From the NCBI GenBank assembly GCA_023105745.1, contig JALGQZ010000013.1:26425105-26489104 (forward strand): a stretch of DNA of 64,000 nt, in the 5' to 3' direction. The notes below the pieces were generated by a model. It worked only from the letters and a program-made list of their open reading frames with translations, was not told where the DNA came from and ran no database searches. Below are positions 37,130-47,969 of this stretch, piece by piece (position 1 is the stretch's first letter; each line of letters begins with the position of its first letter). The position numbers were made by a program, and so were the translations under genes. Source of the DNA: Austropuccinia psidii (lineage: Eukaryota > Basidiomycota > Pucciniomycetes > Pucciniales > Sphaerophragmiaceae).

Positions 37130-37905
37130 AAACAATCCTCAATAATATTCTTCCCACCACAATAGGCACACAAGCCCTCCTTCAATATTCTTCCTTTTTC
37201 AGAAAAAATTAACTTGTGGTCCTTATTAAAGAGGGAAAATGGGTCTTTTCCCTATTCTGAACCTTGTAATTCTTCTTCTTATGACTTGAGCTTGAATAAT
37301 TGTGAAGATGAGAAGAACTTGAATTGAAGGGTTCAGTATTATTTTCTTGAAAATGATTCATATCCTTCTTCCACTAAAGGTACCTGGTATAAAGCTCCAG
37401 GGTAACATCCATTGAGTCTTGAAGGAAATCAATTATTGAGGGTGGGAGGCCAATTGATCCAGAATTCTGGATTCCAATCCCTTCCTATAATGATTCCTAA
37501 AGGCTCTTTCACCCCAATCCTTAATTATGGGCACAAAAATTCTGGAATCAGCTATGTATAAGTAAATATGCCCTCCTTACTGCATTATGGAGGCATCCAG
37601 CTCTGCTTCACCTTTTCTGACTTAATCTTGGTCCCCCAATAAAGTGAAGAGTTGGGATTTGAATAATTCCCAGTAATTGATGAGGTAACTTGGATCTTGA
37701 TTAGTGAGATTTGAAAGATAAGTCTCAATAAATTTTTCAGCCCTGCCAATGAGAAATGATGTGAAATAAATAAATTTCTTCTTGTCTCCAGAGAAATTTT
37801 CCTTATTATTTTGAAGCATTAGCTGGCAGGACTGAAGGAAAACTCCTTACTTTTAAGGGTTTAGTCCGATAAAAGCAGTCTGGTGGCTTCATAGATGGAG
37901 TCTCT
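37130..37905 (-). pseudogene. Decayed Gag capsid and zinc knuckle of element E
   Basis: The minus strand reads ETPSMKPPDCF, then across a frameshift FIYFTSFLIGRAEKFIETY and LSNLTNQDPSYLINYWELF (37819-37622), then stop-broken LDQLASHP and LYTRY, and near 37170 CAYCGGKNIIEDC. The knuckle's His is replaced by Asn. This is a retrotransposon capsid followed by a CCHC-type knuckle. The right end is the AAGGC duplication of solo LTR G, which separates it from the Gag N-terminus. Confidence 0.75.
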
Positions 37906-37910
37906 AAGGC

Positions 37911-39433
37911 TGTCAAAACCATGTGTAATAACCCCCAATGGGTGTTTATGGCAATTCTAGCCTGAACCCAATTTATGGCCAATTGGACATACCATCATTT
38001 TATTACCAATTGGCCCCTTTTGGTGTTTAATGGCCTTTGGGTAATATCCACTTCCCCTGGCCATATCCTACAGCCATTGGCCTTCTTGGCCAATTATCCA
38101 CCTCACCAACCCTCAGGCCAATACCCTTCTTTGCACCTGGGGGGTCATTCTGTCTTCCAGGGGCCTCTGTCCCACCCCTTTTGATTAGGGGGTCTATGGC
38201 TGTATGATCTGCATTCCATGGGCCATGGGACCCATTAGGCCCCTTTTGGCCTAATTCCAATGAGGCCAAGGGGGGAAGCCAGGTGGGCCCACCTGAGCTT
38301 GTTTTTGGCCAAATTCCCAGAAGACCCAGAATTGCCATAAACCTCAAGGAACCACATTTTGGCCCAATGGCCCAAGGGACTCAATTTGGCCATGGTGGCC
38401 ATATTCCCTCAAGACTTAAACCATGGCCTCTGGAAGTCACCTTCAAACAGGGGTTTTCCCTCCAGATCAGGGGATCCCCTCACCCAACTCAATGGATCCA
38501 AGTATGCAGGAACCAAGGTTGGTGCATATATGGTATTATATACCATTATGCACCATTTTTCCTTAGAAATGAAATGGTGATGTCTTCAGGACACAATTAG
38601 GTCATTTTAATTCAAGTCCCCAAATCCATCACCCATTTTGAAGGAAGACTTTTCAGTCATTCAGTCTTGCAAGCCCTGACAGCTATCAGAAGACCATTTG
38701 AGGACCCCAACCACCTGGCCCTGCAGGAGTTGGGTTTCTATTTCATTTCAGGATTATTCAAGGGGTAATACCAAGAGGTTATAAATAATTCAAACAGCTT
38801 TCAAACCATCAAGCACTTCAGTACTCCCTGGAAAACTCAATTTGTCCATACAGGCTGTATCCCAGCAACCTGTAGGGCCTCATATTCCACTGTGGGAATT
38901 CAGTCACACAGTTCAATTCTCAAGATGGCCAAGCCTGTATTGACCCAAAACAGTCAATACAGCTGGGTGATAAACCCTCCAGGATCAATCTTTCAACTTT
39001 TCACATATATTGGCTAACTTTCCTTCCCTGGGGACTTTTTCCCCAGTTAATTGATATATTGGATTTATTTTTATCCTTATTTTCTTTTCATTCATTAAAG
39101 TAAATACTTATAATCTCAAGTCAGTCATTTGGACCTTTTTCTTTGCCTGTCAGTGGATATTAGTGGTCATATCCCTTACTAATTCCATTCTTCTTTCTGG
39201 AAGGTTAAAACAGTGAATTGAGGATTCATTTGGTTGGCTCTTTGGCCTTTGGCTTTCTCTTATTATCTTTGGCATCTGGCTTCCTTCTTTTTTTGGCATA
39301 TCTTGTATTGCTTTCTTTTTCTCTGAAAGAAACAGACTCTTCTTTATTTACTTACTCTTTTGGAGCCCTCCAAGTGAGTTCTTGATTCCTGAGTTCCAGG
39401 CCACTCTTGTTTTCACCAAGAGCCCCTGTGAAA
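37911..39433 (+). repeat. Solo LTR G (1523 bp) nested in element E Gag, opposite orientation
   Basis: It starts TGTCAAAACC and ends CCCCTGTGAAA, i.e. TGTCACA...TGTGACA ends with matching decay. It is flanked by the perfect duplication AAGGC (37906-37910 and 39434-39438). Read backwards, its end (CACAGGGGCTCTT...GGCCTGG.ACTCAG) aligns with the plus-strand starts of the D and E LTRs, so G is a related but longer LTR in plus orientation. TATAAATA is at 38780-38787, and a perfect inverted repeat CTGTATTGAC/GTCAATACAG is at 38935-38962. The part 37990-38600 is unusually rich in GGCC. The ORFs in it are composition artefacts. Confidence 0.88.
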
Positions 39434-39438
39434 AAGGC

Positions 39439-39918
39439 TTGTGGTCTTAAAGCTGCTTGAATATTGGACATAATATAGATCATCTATGGAATGGTGATTA
39501 ATAGTGATGGGTCAGACTGATGAGGGACAGGCTGGTTAGAATGGACTATAATTGGCCCTCCAGTACCCTAATATTCTCCCAAAGGAGCAGGGACAACCTC
39601 AGTAACATCAGACTCTTCCTCTTACATGGAATTCTCCTCCTCCTCTCCACCAGCTTCACCTAGACCTTTGAAAGGCATCTTTGAAATTCCAGGAAAAGTG
39701 CCAACAACTGCTGAAAAGGATATTGATCTTCTTGGTCCTCTTCCTTCCTTCCTGAATGGTGCTGCTACTTCCATATTTGGTCATCTGTCCAAATGAGCCC
39801 TCATTTGAGGAACTTCTGGGGTCCCATCAAGAGCTCCACTTGGTGTTGGAGTGAGGACAGCTTGATTTCTGGCCCAAGATCTTGTCTGCCTTGCAGGGGG
39901 TGAATGTTGAATGGGCAT
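39439..39918 (-). pseudogene. Decayed Gag N-terminus of element E
   Basis: ATG at 39918, then the minus strand reads MPIQHSPPARQTRSWARNQ, AVLTPTPSGALDGTPEVPQ and, across stops, an acidic run (GEAGGEEEENSM). At least three stops occur before solo LTR G. Composition and position fit the disordered N-terminal Gag segment of rust chromoviruses. Confidence 0.7.
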
Positions 39919-40382
39919 TATTTTTTTTCTCTTGAGGGAAAACAATCAATAAATCAAATCAATGAAGTCTTCAGGTCAAATAAACACATTGAAATAAAAA
40001 TCAATTATATGTCAAATCAATCAACAAAAATCATAGTCAAATGAAAATATTTCTTGAATCAAAATTCTTGAAGCATAAATCAAAGTGAATCTTGATGGGT
40101 GAATATTTATTTATGAAATTAATTTTGCAGTCAAGTTGAAAATAAAAATTAACCTGTTACCTGAATTGAAATTAAATGGAATAAAAATTACTAAAAATTA
40201 TCAGCCAAAAAATTTGATAAGGATTCAAAAGAAATTATAAAGAGAAAATAAGTTCTGGAAAGTAAAAGGATGATTAAAATTTGAGATATTTGAAGAAAAG
40301 GTAATTACGATAATAAAAGTGTCATAATTTATGAATGAATTATTTCAAAAATAAAAAATAAATTATGCGCTAATTAATCTAA
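39919..40382 (-). other. Untranslated leader of element E
   Basis: AT-rich DNA between the Gag start and the 5' LTR. No TGG-starting primer site is readable next to the LTR edge at 40383 (the adjacent minus strand is TTAGATTAATTAGCG), so the priming site is decayed or of another type. Confidence 0.55.
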
Positions 40383-41070
40383 TGTCACAGGGGTGCTTGG
40401 GAATAACAAAATTTGCCTTGCACTCAGGAATCAGGAGCTCACTGGGAAGACTCTAAAGAATCAAAGAAATAACAAATGATATATATCTTCAATGAAGAAG
40501 GAGTGCAACTACAAGATATGCAGCAATATGAGTAAGAAAGCCAAAAGACAAAGCACCAACCAAGTAAGCCCTTAATTTACTTTCTTCAACCTTCCAGAAA
40601 GAAAAATGGAATCAGTAAAGGATATTACCACCAATATACACTTACAGGTGAAGAAGAAGGTGCATATGACTGACCTAAGAATATCAGTATCTACTTTAAA
40701 AATGAAATAATAATAAAAAGAAATCCAATTGATTAATTAACACGGGAAAAGGTCCCCAGGGGATGAAAAAGTGGCCAGTAGATGGGAAAAGCTGAAATAT
40801 TGATGCTGGAGTATTTAAAAAGCAGCTTTATTGTATGTTTTTGAAAATAAATATTGTCCATCTTGGGAAATGAACTGGGTGCCTTGAAAACCACATTAGC
40901 TTTGGCACCTTGCAACTGATGTGAATTACTACCTCTTGAAAATATCCTTGGAAATACTTGACCAGTATTCCCTTTGGTAAATAATGTATAAATCAAAAAT
41001 ACCAATAGCTTAATTTTCCAGCTTATTGGAGTCCTTTGAATGGCCTTCTTGAAGTCCTATACATCTCCCC
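40383..41070 (-). repeat. 5' LTR of element E, outer end lost or interrupted by element C
   Basis: The plus strand starts TGTCACAGGGGTGCTTGG and aligns with the D LTR (59309-60047), for example TTAATTAAC.CGGGAAAAGG.CCCCAGG and TAAAGGATAT..CCACCA. The D alignment predicts an end near 41110 or later, but element C starts at 41071, so C lies in or at the end of this LTR. Confidence 0.75.
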
Positions 41071-42883
41071 TGTGAGCCTTAGAGGTAATTTCATATACCC
41101 AAAAGACCACAAATACAAAATTAACATATAAATATAAATAAAATAAATTTATTTATATTATTAAAATAGAAATCAAAATATTAATATAAAATTATATTCA
41201 AAATTAAAAAATTAATTACAATTTAAAAATAAAATTACAGTAAATTTTGGAATTATAAAATTACATTTATACTTGAAAAAATTAAGTAAAAATGAAATTT
41301 TAACAAAATTGTAAAAATATGAATAAATTTGGAAAAAAGTTAAATAAAAATTATCATAACTTTTTATCCAATGAATAAACATATAAAAATTATTCCACCA
41401 TTGTCTTCCTCATGAAAAATCAGGTGGGGTCACTTCTGAGTGAAATTCTTGTAACTCAACTCTAAAGAAGCTTAAATTAAGTTTTTAGTATTTTCAATAC
41501 AAAAGTTGAAAATCCTCAAAACTTTAATTTAATTCACACCATATGTGGTCTTAACCATCAATTTTTGTGTTAAAATTGAGGTGTTATGTTTAGTTTAGAA
41601 GTTATGAGGAATTGAAGTATTTTCAATTGAATTCAATTGAAATGTCAAAATGTGTGCATGTATTACATAAGTGAACTTTGATTTACATATGAGGTATCAA
41701 TTATTACTGTATTGTACTGTACAATTCAATTGAATTACATATGTAAATTATAAGTATAATACATGATGAGGAATTAAAGGAAAAATAAATTGGAAAGATT
41801 AAATTTGGGGGGGAAAGGAACTCCAGCTCTAAGTGGGAGCTAGACGCCCAAAATACTTTCTGACAGGCATGTGGTGTCAAAATTCACGCAAAAGTTCATC
41901 ACTTTTGGCCTGGAATTGAGTTACAGGTTCTGTGGACTCAATTGATGATGAGGTTTTGATACCAACTGGGGTAGTTTTAGCTGTTTCCAAGAGGGTAAAA
42001 CTACCCTTAAGATAAAACCATCATAGCAAAAACAGTTTTAACTGGTTTCTACGTCTCTTACACAAATTCTGAGGTTTTTGAAGGCTCTAGACCAGGTATT
42101 GCTATAGTAATGGCTGATTTAAGGGTCTAAAATGGCTTAAACCAGCCCTTTTTGGTCTAACTGAGGGTTCAATGATGCCATAATTGGCTTTTCTGTTGTC
42201 AGACTGTTTTTCACGACTGACAAGAGTAAATTTTACCTTTGAAGTAAGAAAATTGATGGCTATAAAACAATGTCTTCTTTGCCCCACTTTTCTCTTCATG
42301 TTAGAATCTTTTCCTTTTATAATTAGTTTAAACATTGTTAAACCAATCAATAAAAGATTCCAACCACCCTTCTTAAATCATTTTAAACCTTTTGGCCACG
42401 TTAAAAAATCATTATAACCATTGTTTGTAACTCTTATAATCATTTTTACCCCTGAACCACCCCAAAAGTGAATTAAAGCATCTTTCATCACTGTAAACTT
42501 TGTCACTTTGTTTCCAAATTCACTCTGGTCACTTTTGGGAGTGTTTTCTCTTTAATATTCTTTTTAAAGACTTTGTTCTTTAAGTAATTTCTTGCAGTTC
42601 TTTGCTCAATTAATTCCAATTGAAATTGCTCTTGAAGAAATTTCTTTTGTAGCCTTAAATATCTCTTGCAGAGTATTTTTTGCTAAATTTTTATTGTTGG
42701 TAAAACAATAAATCTTTATAATATTATTTTTTTATATTAATAAAGTTAGAAAAAATAAAATTGGCGTGTTTTCTCTTAAAAATAATATTTCTTACTATTT
42801 TTATTTGATTTTTGCCTTATACAAATTTTGAGGACAGGAAAAGTACTTGATTTTTAATCAAAGTTTCATATCCACACCTTACA
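41071..42883 (+). repeat. 5' LTR of element C (1813 bp)
   Basis: Starts TGTGAGCCTTAGAGG and ends CCACACCTTACA, the reverse complement of the element A LTRs, with many substitutions and small indels. The palindrome seen in A is mutated here (ACACCATATGTGGTCT near 41538). Confidence 0.9.
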
Positions 42884-42885
42884 TT

Positions 42886-42903
42886 TGGGGTCCCAGCCAT
42901 GAT
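42886..42903 (+). other. Primer-binding-like site of element C
   Basis: TGGGGTCCCAGCCATGAT, two bases after the LTR end TTACA. It differs from element A's site at two positions. Confidence 0.6.
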
Positions 42904-43085
42904 ATTTTACCTGTGACATATTTTTTTACTCTTTTTGAATCCTTTTTCTTATATTGAAAAATTTAAAAACATATAAAAAATACTTATAATTCAAAAAAAA
43001 ACAATAAAAATTAATTTTTTTCATATTATAAGTGAGGCTTATATTTTTATTTCTTTTTTTAAATGACCTTTTTTTACTTAATTAA

Positions 43086-44019
43086 TTGGCTTTTTCATTA
43101 ATTTTGGTGTCTGACAACATGGTAAGACAAGAAAACATTGAAACAGCCTCAACAGTAACCAGCATTATTCCTGCCAGTACTGTTAATTCTGATCATAATA
43201 GTACTATTATTTTGACTCAGAATATTCAACCAGAGCCAATTTCTTCTGAATTAGTCAACTTGGAAATAAGTAATACTCCTCAGAAAGCCAAAGATTTGGC
43301 CAATAGTAAGTTTTTTGACGTAAAATTACTATTTTAAGCCTTTTTAACCATAATTATGCCTTCAACCAGGTCAGGAGCCAGCTACAACCCCTCAAGCAGC
43401 TCCCAGAAAGGTAATAGATGTGATTATGGCAGAGGCCAATCAGGTACAGAAGGAAAAGGGTCAGTTGATGACTTCCAAACAACTAAAATGGGTCATTCTG
43501 AAGCTGATAATACCATTTTACCTTCAAATAGAGCTGACACCACCACAACAAGCCTCTGTGGACATATACAAAGCGAGCCACAGTGCATACAACAATGCAC
43601 TCCAGTCCGAGGGGTACCAGATCCTTGCAGACCTGTGGAAGAATTGCATGAATTCTTACCTGACAGTGAGAAAATTCCTGGGCCATCCCAATACTTGCAA
43701 ATTGCTCAATGGATGGCGTCCATTGATGGAGAAGAGAAACATGATGCTTTTGACACTAGAACAGAGGAAAAAGAACCCTCCACCACCCAAACTAGTGCCA
43801 AAAACAGCCCCAGTGGCCAGCAGAAGCGATTCCAACATGAAAAAGCAGCCACAAACTCCAAACAAGGGCAAAGGGAAGGCACCAGCCCCAAAACCTTACA
43901 GCCAGGGCTACAGAATCCCAAAGATTCAACAGGATGCCATGGAAAATGTATTTCAGATGGCCAGAACCATGATGGAATTAAAAAAGAAGGAGGAAGCAAG
44001 ATTAAAATATCAAAAATAA
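43086..44019 (+). CDS. Element C ORF1: intact two-exon protein of unknown function (289 aa)
   Basis: Exon 1 is 43086-43305 (220 nt), the intron 43306-43369 (64 nt, GTAAGT...CCAG) and exon 2 43370-44019 (650 nt, ends TAA). All three lengths equal those of element A. The split codon is A|GT (Ser) where A has Asn. By eye about 28 of 289 residues differ from A's ORF1. NGWRPL, PPPPKLVPK, NKGKGKAP and [16 protein letters not shown] are kept. There is no stop or frameshift here, although the Gag-Pol behind it is destroyed. The overlapping Gag-Pol frame is also open through 44369, and both frames have accepted similar numbers of changes. Family unknown. Confidence 0.65.
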
Positions 44020-47000
44020 TTTCTGATACTTTTAATTGTATTCCAGAGTTGTATAAAGCTATTTCTGACGTAAAAAGTCATCTTTCTGATAAAAATACAT
44101 CAATTTGTGACAATCTTAAAACAAATAACTTGAGTCTGAGCCAAATAAATGATACACTTAAATGCTTTGAAAGAGTTTTAAGAACAATCAAAACCTCCAA
44201 TAATGATAATTCTTTTGGCATTAAGATAAATGAACAATCTGCCATTTTTAAAGAATTAACAGACAAATATTCTGAATTCAATATTGATGACATAATTGCA
44301 ACAAGAATAAAACAAGCTATTAATACTATTAAAGAAGATAATAAAAAAGTTCTTGATGATATTTCATAATCATTTGCAGAAGTAAATACAAATACAGTTG
44401 CCTTGAAAAAGCATTTTGATACCTCAAGAGAGGAATATCAAAATTAACAATAAAGTTAAATGAAGTTATATCTGATAATACTAAACAAACAGAATTATGG
44501 AATGAGCTTACATATAAATAGGATGATCATAAAAAGAATGTCATAGACTCTATACAAAGCTTACAACATGAGTTAAGAAATTCACAAAGGTGTAATAACA
44601 GTAAAATGAATGATATTGAACAACTGCTAAACACTTTACCAAGAATGTCTACACCTCTGAATCAAAATGAAGATGCAATAATTCCGAATCCACAAGTATT
44701 GGATATTGAAAATTCACAGTTAAAAAATGAATTTTCTACTTCTTTTCATAACTTAGAACCATCAATGGGCCAAGCACTTTTGAAAGAAGTTCCAAAACTT
44801 AAAGAATGGCCTCACTTCAGTGGTGAAGGAGAGTATGACCATATGGAATTCATTAGAGGTATTTACATGATCAAAGAGGATTTTGAATTACCAGACAGAT
44901 TGGTAACAGCCAGATTTAGCAACTTGTTTACCAAATCAGCTCACAGATGGTACATCAAAATAAGACAAGCACATGGACACCAGAGTTGGACTTGGTGGAA
45001 AACCCAAATAATCAACAAATGGGCAAATTATGCTTGGAGGTTTAAGGTTGAAACAGCCTTTGAATCTGCCAAATTTAATGCTGATAAAGACAAAGCTTTA
45101 CCATGGTTTTGCCAAAAAAAAAGACAGATTAACAGCATTATATCCTGACATGTCAGAATTTATGATCCATAGAAAAATTCTGAGACAATGTGGAGGTGAC
45201 TTAGAGCATGCTATCGAAAGCAGGACTACTGAACAATCTTCAGCAGAGGATATTATCAATATACTAGAAGAAGTAACCACCAGAACCAAAATTGGTTCTA
45301 GTAGGGTGAATCTCAAAACAAGGTTTAATACACCTTGGAAAGATTCTGTGGACAAAAACCCCAAAGAAAATTCTAATAATATTAAGTATAAATCTGCAGA
45401 TACAGTCGGAAAGTTCCATATTTGCTAAAGCACCACCCATTTAGCCAATACATGTCCAAAGAAGGGAAAAATCAATGAAATTGATATTGAAAAAGAACCT
45501 GATGTTGAAAAAGATGAAATAATTGAAGAAAATTCAGATGATAAATCATCAATATTTTCTGAATCTTCAAAAGATATAGAAAATATCAATGCCACTTTTG
45601 ACATCATGGAATCTTATTCCCACTTGCCACAATTGAGCAATGGTCAACTTGATTTATCAAAAGTTCAAGATGCACAACTTATGAAAACAAAACCAAACAG
45701 GGGAAAAGGTTATACAGCTGGTAACTCCTGTATAACAGAAGTGGTGATTGATAACAATCCCACCAAACTTTTGCTTGACCCAGGAGCCTTCTGCTCTTGT
45801 GTTGGAAAATCTTTTCTTCAGACTTGTGTACCAAATTTTGAAGACCAATTGTTACCAATTGATGGTATAAAATTCAACAGTGCAAGTAATCCAATGAAAT
45901 CATTAGGAATCTTTGAGACCAATGTAATATTCCCACACATAAATGGGAATTTAAGAATCACAATTGAATTTGTTGTTATGGAAAATTTCTCTTGTACCCA
46001 TTTAATATTGGGAAATGACTATTTAATCATGTATGGGAATATTCATAAGAATGCAAATGGACTAAGCAGATGGCCATTACCAAATAATATTGATAATCCT
46101 GCTTATGTGCCAGAAGAAGCTTCACCACAAATTCCAATAGAAGGAATAAGTGTTACAGACTTGAACACCACCTTCTTTGAAGAAGTCAGAAGTAGTTACA
46201 CTCAAGATAAGAATTGTAGCATCTTATGCCAATTACTTGGCAAAGACTGTAAAGACAACTCTCTAATACATGCCTTGGATGAAGTATGGAAAAAATATTA
46301 TGATGAAGGAAGATTTCACCTACTGGATGGTATAATTTACCACAGAACCAAGCACACAGGTTTCATGACAGTTGTAGACAGGTCATTAATCAATCTTGTA
46401 CTGAAAGAATGCCATGATAGCCCGTTTTGGGGACATCTGTCTGAAGACAGAACAAGAGAGAAAGTAAAGACCTGCATATGGTGGCCAATGTGGCAGAAGG
46501 ATGTTGCAGAGTATTGCAAGACCTGTGACAGATGCCAAAAGGCAAATAAATCCACTGGCAAGAGACTTGGAAATATGATAAAAATCCAAGAACCAAGCAG
46601 ACCTTGGGAAATTGTCCATATGGATTGGGTAACTGGCCTACCACCAGGAGGTGACAGATGTTAAATGCTTTCCTAGTGATTGTAGACAGATCCAGTAAAA
46701 CTCCAATCTTTTTACCATGTGACAGAGATGATACAGCCATGGATACAGCTCTTCTGATATGGAATAGAGTAGTGTCATGGACTGGGATATTTACAAATAT
46801 CATTAGTGATGGGGATCCCAAATTCACTTCAGCACTATGGACAAATCTTCACCCATTATTTGGCACTAAACTGTCTTTCTCTACAGCCTACCACCCACAA
46901 ACTGATGGCCTGGCCGAAAAGATGATCCAAACCTTAGAGGACATGGTGAGAAGATTTTGTGCATATGGCCTTGAATTAAAAGATTGTGATGGATTTACCC

Positions 47001-47316
47001 ATGATTGGTGTACTCTGTTGCCAGCACTGGAATTAGCATATAAAACATCAATCCATGCCAGTACCAATCAGACTCCTGCTATTCTAGAAAAAGGATGGAA
47101 CCCCAAGTTATACCTCCTATTGAGACATATGGTACTAAGAAAATTACCAAAGTTCTTAAAGAAAGAAAATTAAGAACCAAAAAAGTAAGGGAATACCTTG
47201 TTAGGTACAGTGACCCAACTTGTGAAAATGAATGGTTAGAAGAAAAAGATATACCAGAAGCTACCAAACTCCTCAGGAGATTCAGAAACACTAAAAATAC
47301 GAATATTACAAAGTAA
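44020..47316 (+). pseudogene. Broken Gag-Pol (ORF2) of element C
   Basis: Lesions relative to element A, in order: ATG at the ORF1 end changed to ATA; stop TAA at 44367; frameshift near 44440; stop TAG near 44519; frameshift in an A9 run (45114-45122) inside capsid; zinc knuckle lost (first Cys to Phe, then TAA at 45426); in-frame 1557-bp deletion at 46033-46038 removing all of RT and RNase H, so protease-side NDYLIMYG joins NIHKNANGLSRW; one-base loss near 46660; and a 406-bp deletion at 47101-47110 removing the end of integrase and most of the GPF region. Integrase zinc finger, HMDWVTG, SDGDPKF (Arg to Gly) and the chromodomain-like tail remain readable. It cannot encode a working polymerase. 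Confidence 0.92.
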
Positions 47317-47327
47317 TATTCTTTTTT

Positions 47328-47338
47328 AGGGGGGGGAA
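47328..47338 (+). other. Polypurine tract of element C
   Basis: AGGGGGGGGAA directly before the LTR start TGTGAGCC. It corresponds to 5965-5976 of element A. Confidence 0.8.
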
Positions 47339-47886
47339 TGTGAGCCTTAGAGGTAATTTCATATACCCAAAAGACCACAAATACAAAATTAACATATAAA
47401 TATAAATAAAATAAATTTATTTATATTATTAAAATAAGAATAAAAATATAAATATAAAATTATATTCAAAATAAAAAAATTAATTACAATTTAAAAATAA
47501 AATTACATTAAATTTTGGAATTATAAAATTACATTTATACTTGAAAAAATTAAGTAAAAATGAAATTTTAACAAAATTGTAAAAAAAGAAATAAATTTGG
47601 AAAAAAGTTATATAAAAATTATTATAATTTTTTATTCAATAAATAAACATATAAAAATTATTTCACCATTGGATTCCTCATAAAAAATCAGGTCGGGTCA
47701 CCTCTGAGTGAAATTCTTGTAACTCAACTCTAAATAAGCTTAAATTAAGTTTTTTAGTATTTTCAATACAAAAGTTGAAAGTCCTCAAAACTTTAATTTA
47801 ATTCACACCACATGTGGTGTTAACCATCAATTTTTGTGTTAAAATTGAGGTGTTGTGTTTAGTTTAGAAGCTATGAGGAATTGAAG
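47339..47886 (+). repeat. Truncated 3' LTR of element C (548 bp)
   Basis: Matches the first 550 bp or so of the 5' LTR (41071 on), then stops after GAGGAATTGAAG. The next sequence, CCCTCAATGAAAAGGGGC, is unrelated to the LTR. The 16-bp palindrome ACACCACATGTGGTGT is intact at 47805-47820. Confidence 0.88.
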
Positions 47887-47969
47887 CCCTCAATGAAAAG
47901 GGGCAGGCCAGATGGCCTGAAGGTGGTCCAAAGGGCCTGGGGCCCAGAAAAGTCCAAAAACAGGATATG

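Larger units (their letters stand above)
32590..41070 (-). mobile_element. Element E: heavily decayed Ty3/gypsy chromovirus with two nested solo LTRs
   Basis: Minus-strand remains in normal order from right to left: 5' LTR (40383-41070), Gag N-terminus (39918 down to 39439), Gag capsid and zinc knuckle (37905 to about 37130), RT (36426-35814), integrase (35000 to about 33600) and chromodomain (33298-32918), followed by a 3' untranslated piece matching element D. Protein pieces match D where both are present. Solo LTR J (33687-34221) sits in integrase and solo LTR G (37911-39433) sits in Gag. Dozens of stops and frameshifts show an old insertion. No 3' LTR was found left of about 32590, so the left end seems truncated. 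Confidence 0.85.
41071..47886 (+). mobile_element. Element C: decayed plus-strand relative of element A lacking RT and RNase H
   Basis: 5' LTR 41071-42883, primer-like site, two-exon ORF1, broken Gag-Pol, polypurine tract 47328-47338, and a truncated 3' LTR (47339-47886). Compared with A it has two clean internal deletions (1557 bp and 406 bp) at microhomologies, plus stops and small frameshifts. The two LTRs differ clearly from each other, so C is older than A. The left flank is TCCCC; the right duplication cannot be checked because the 3' LTR is cut. Confidence 0.92.

Noticed and set aside
37975..38600. Four ORFs of 69-106 codons on both strands in the GGCC-rich stretch
   Set aside because: They lie inside solo LTR G and are open because of base composition, with no domain signals.
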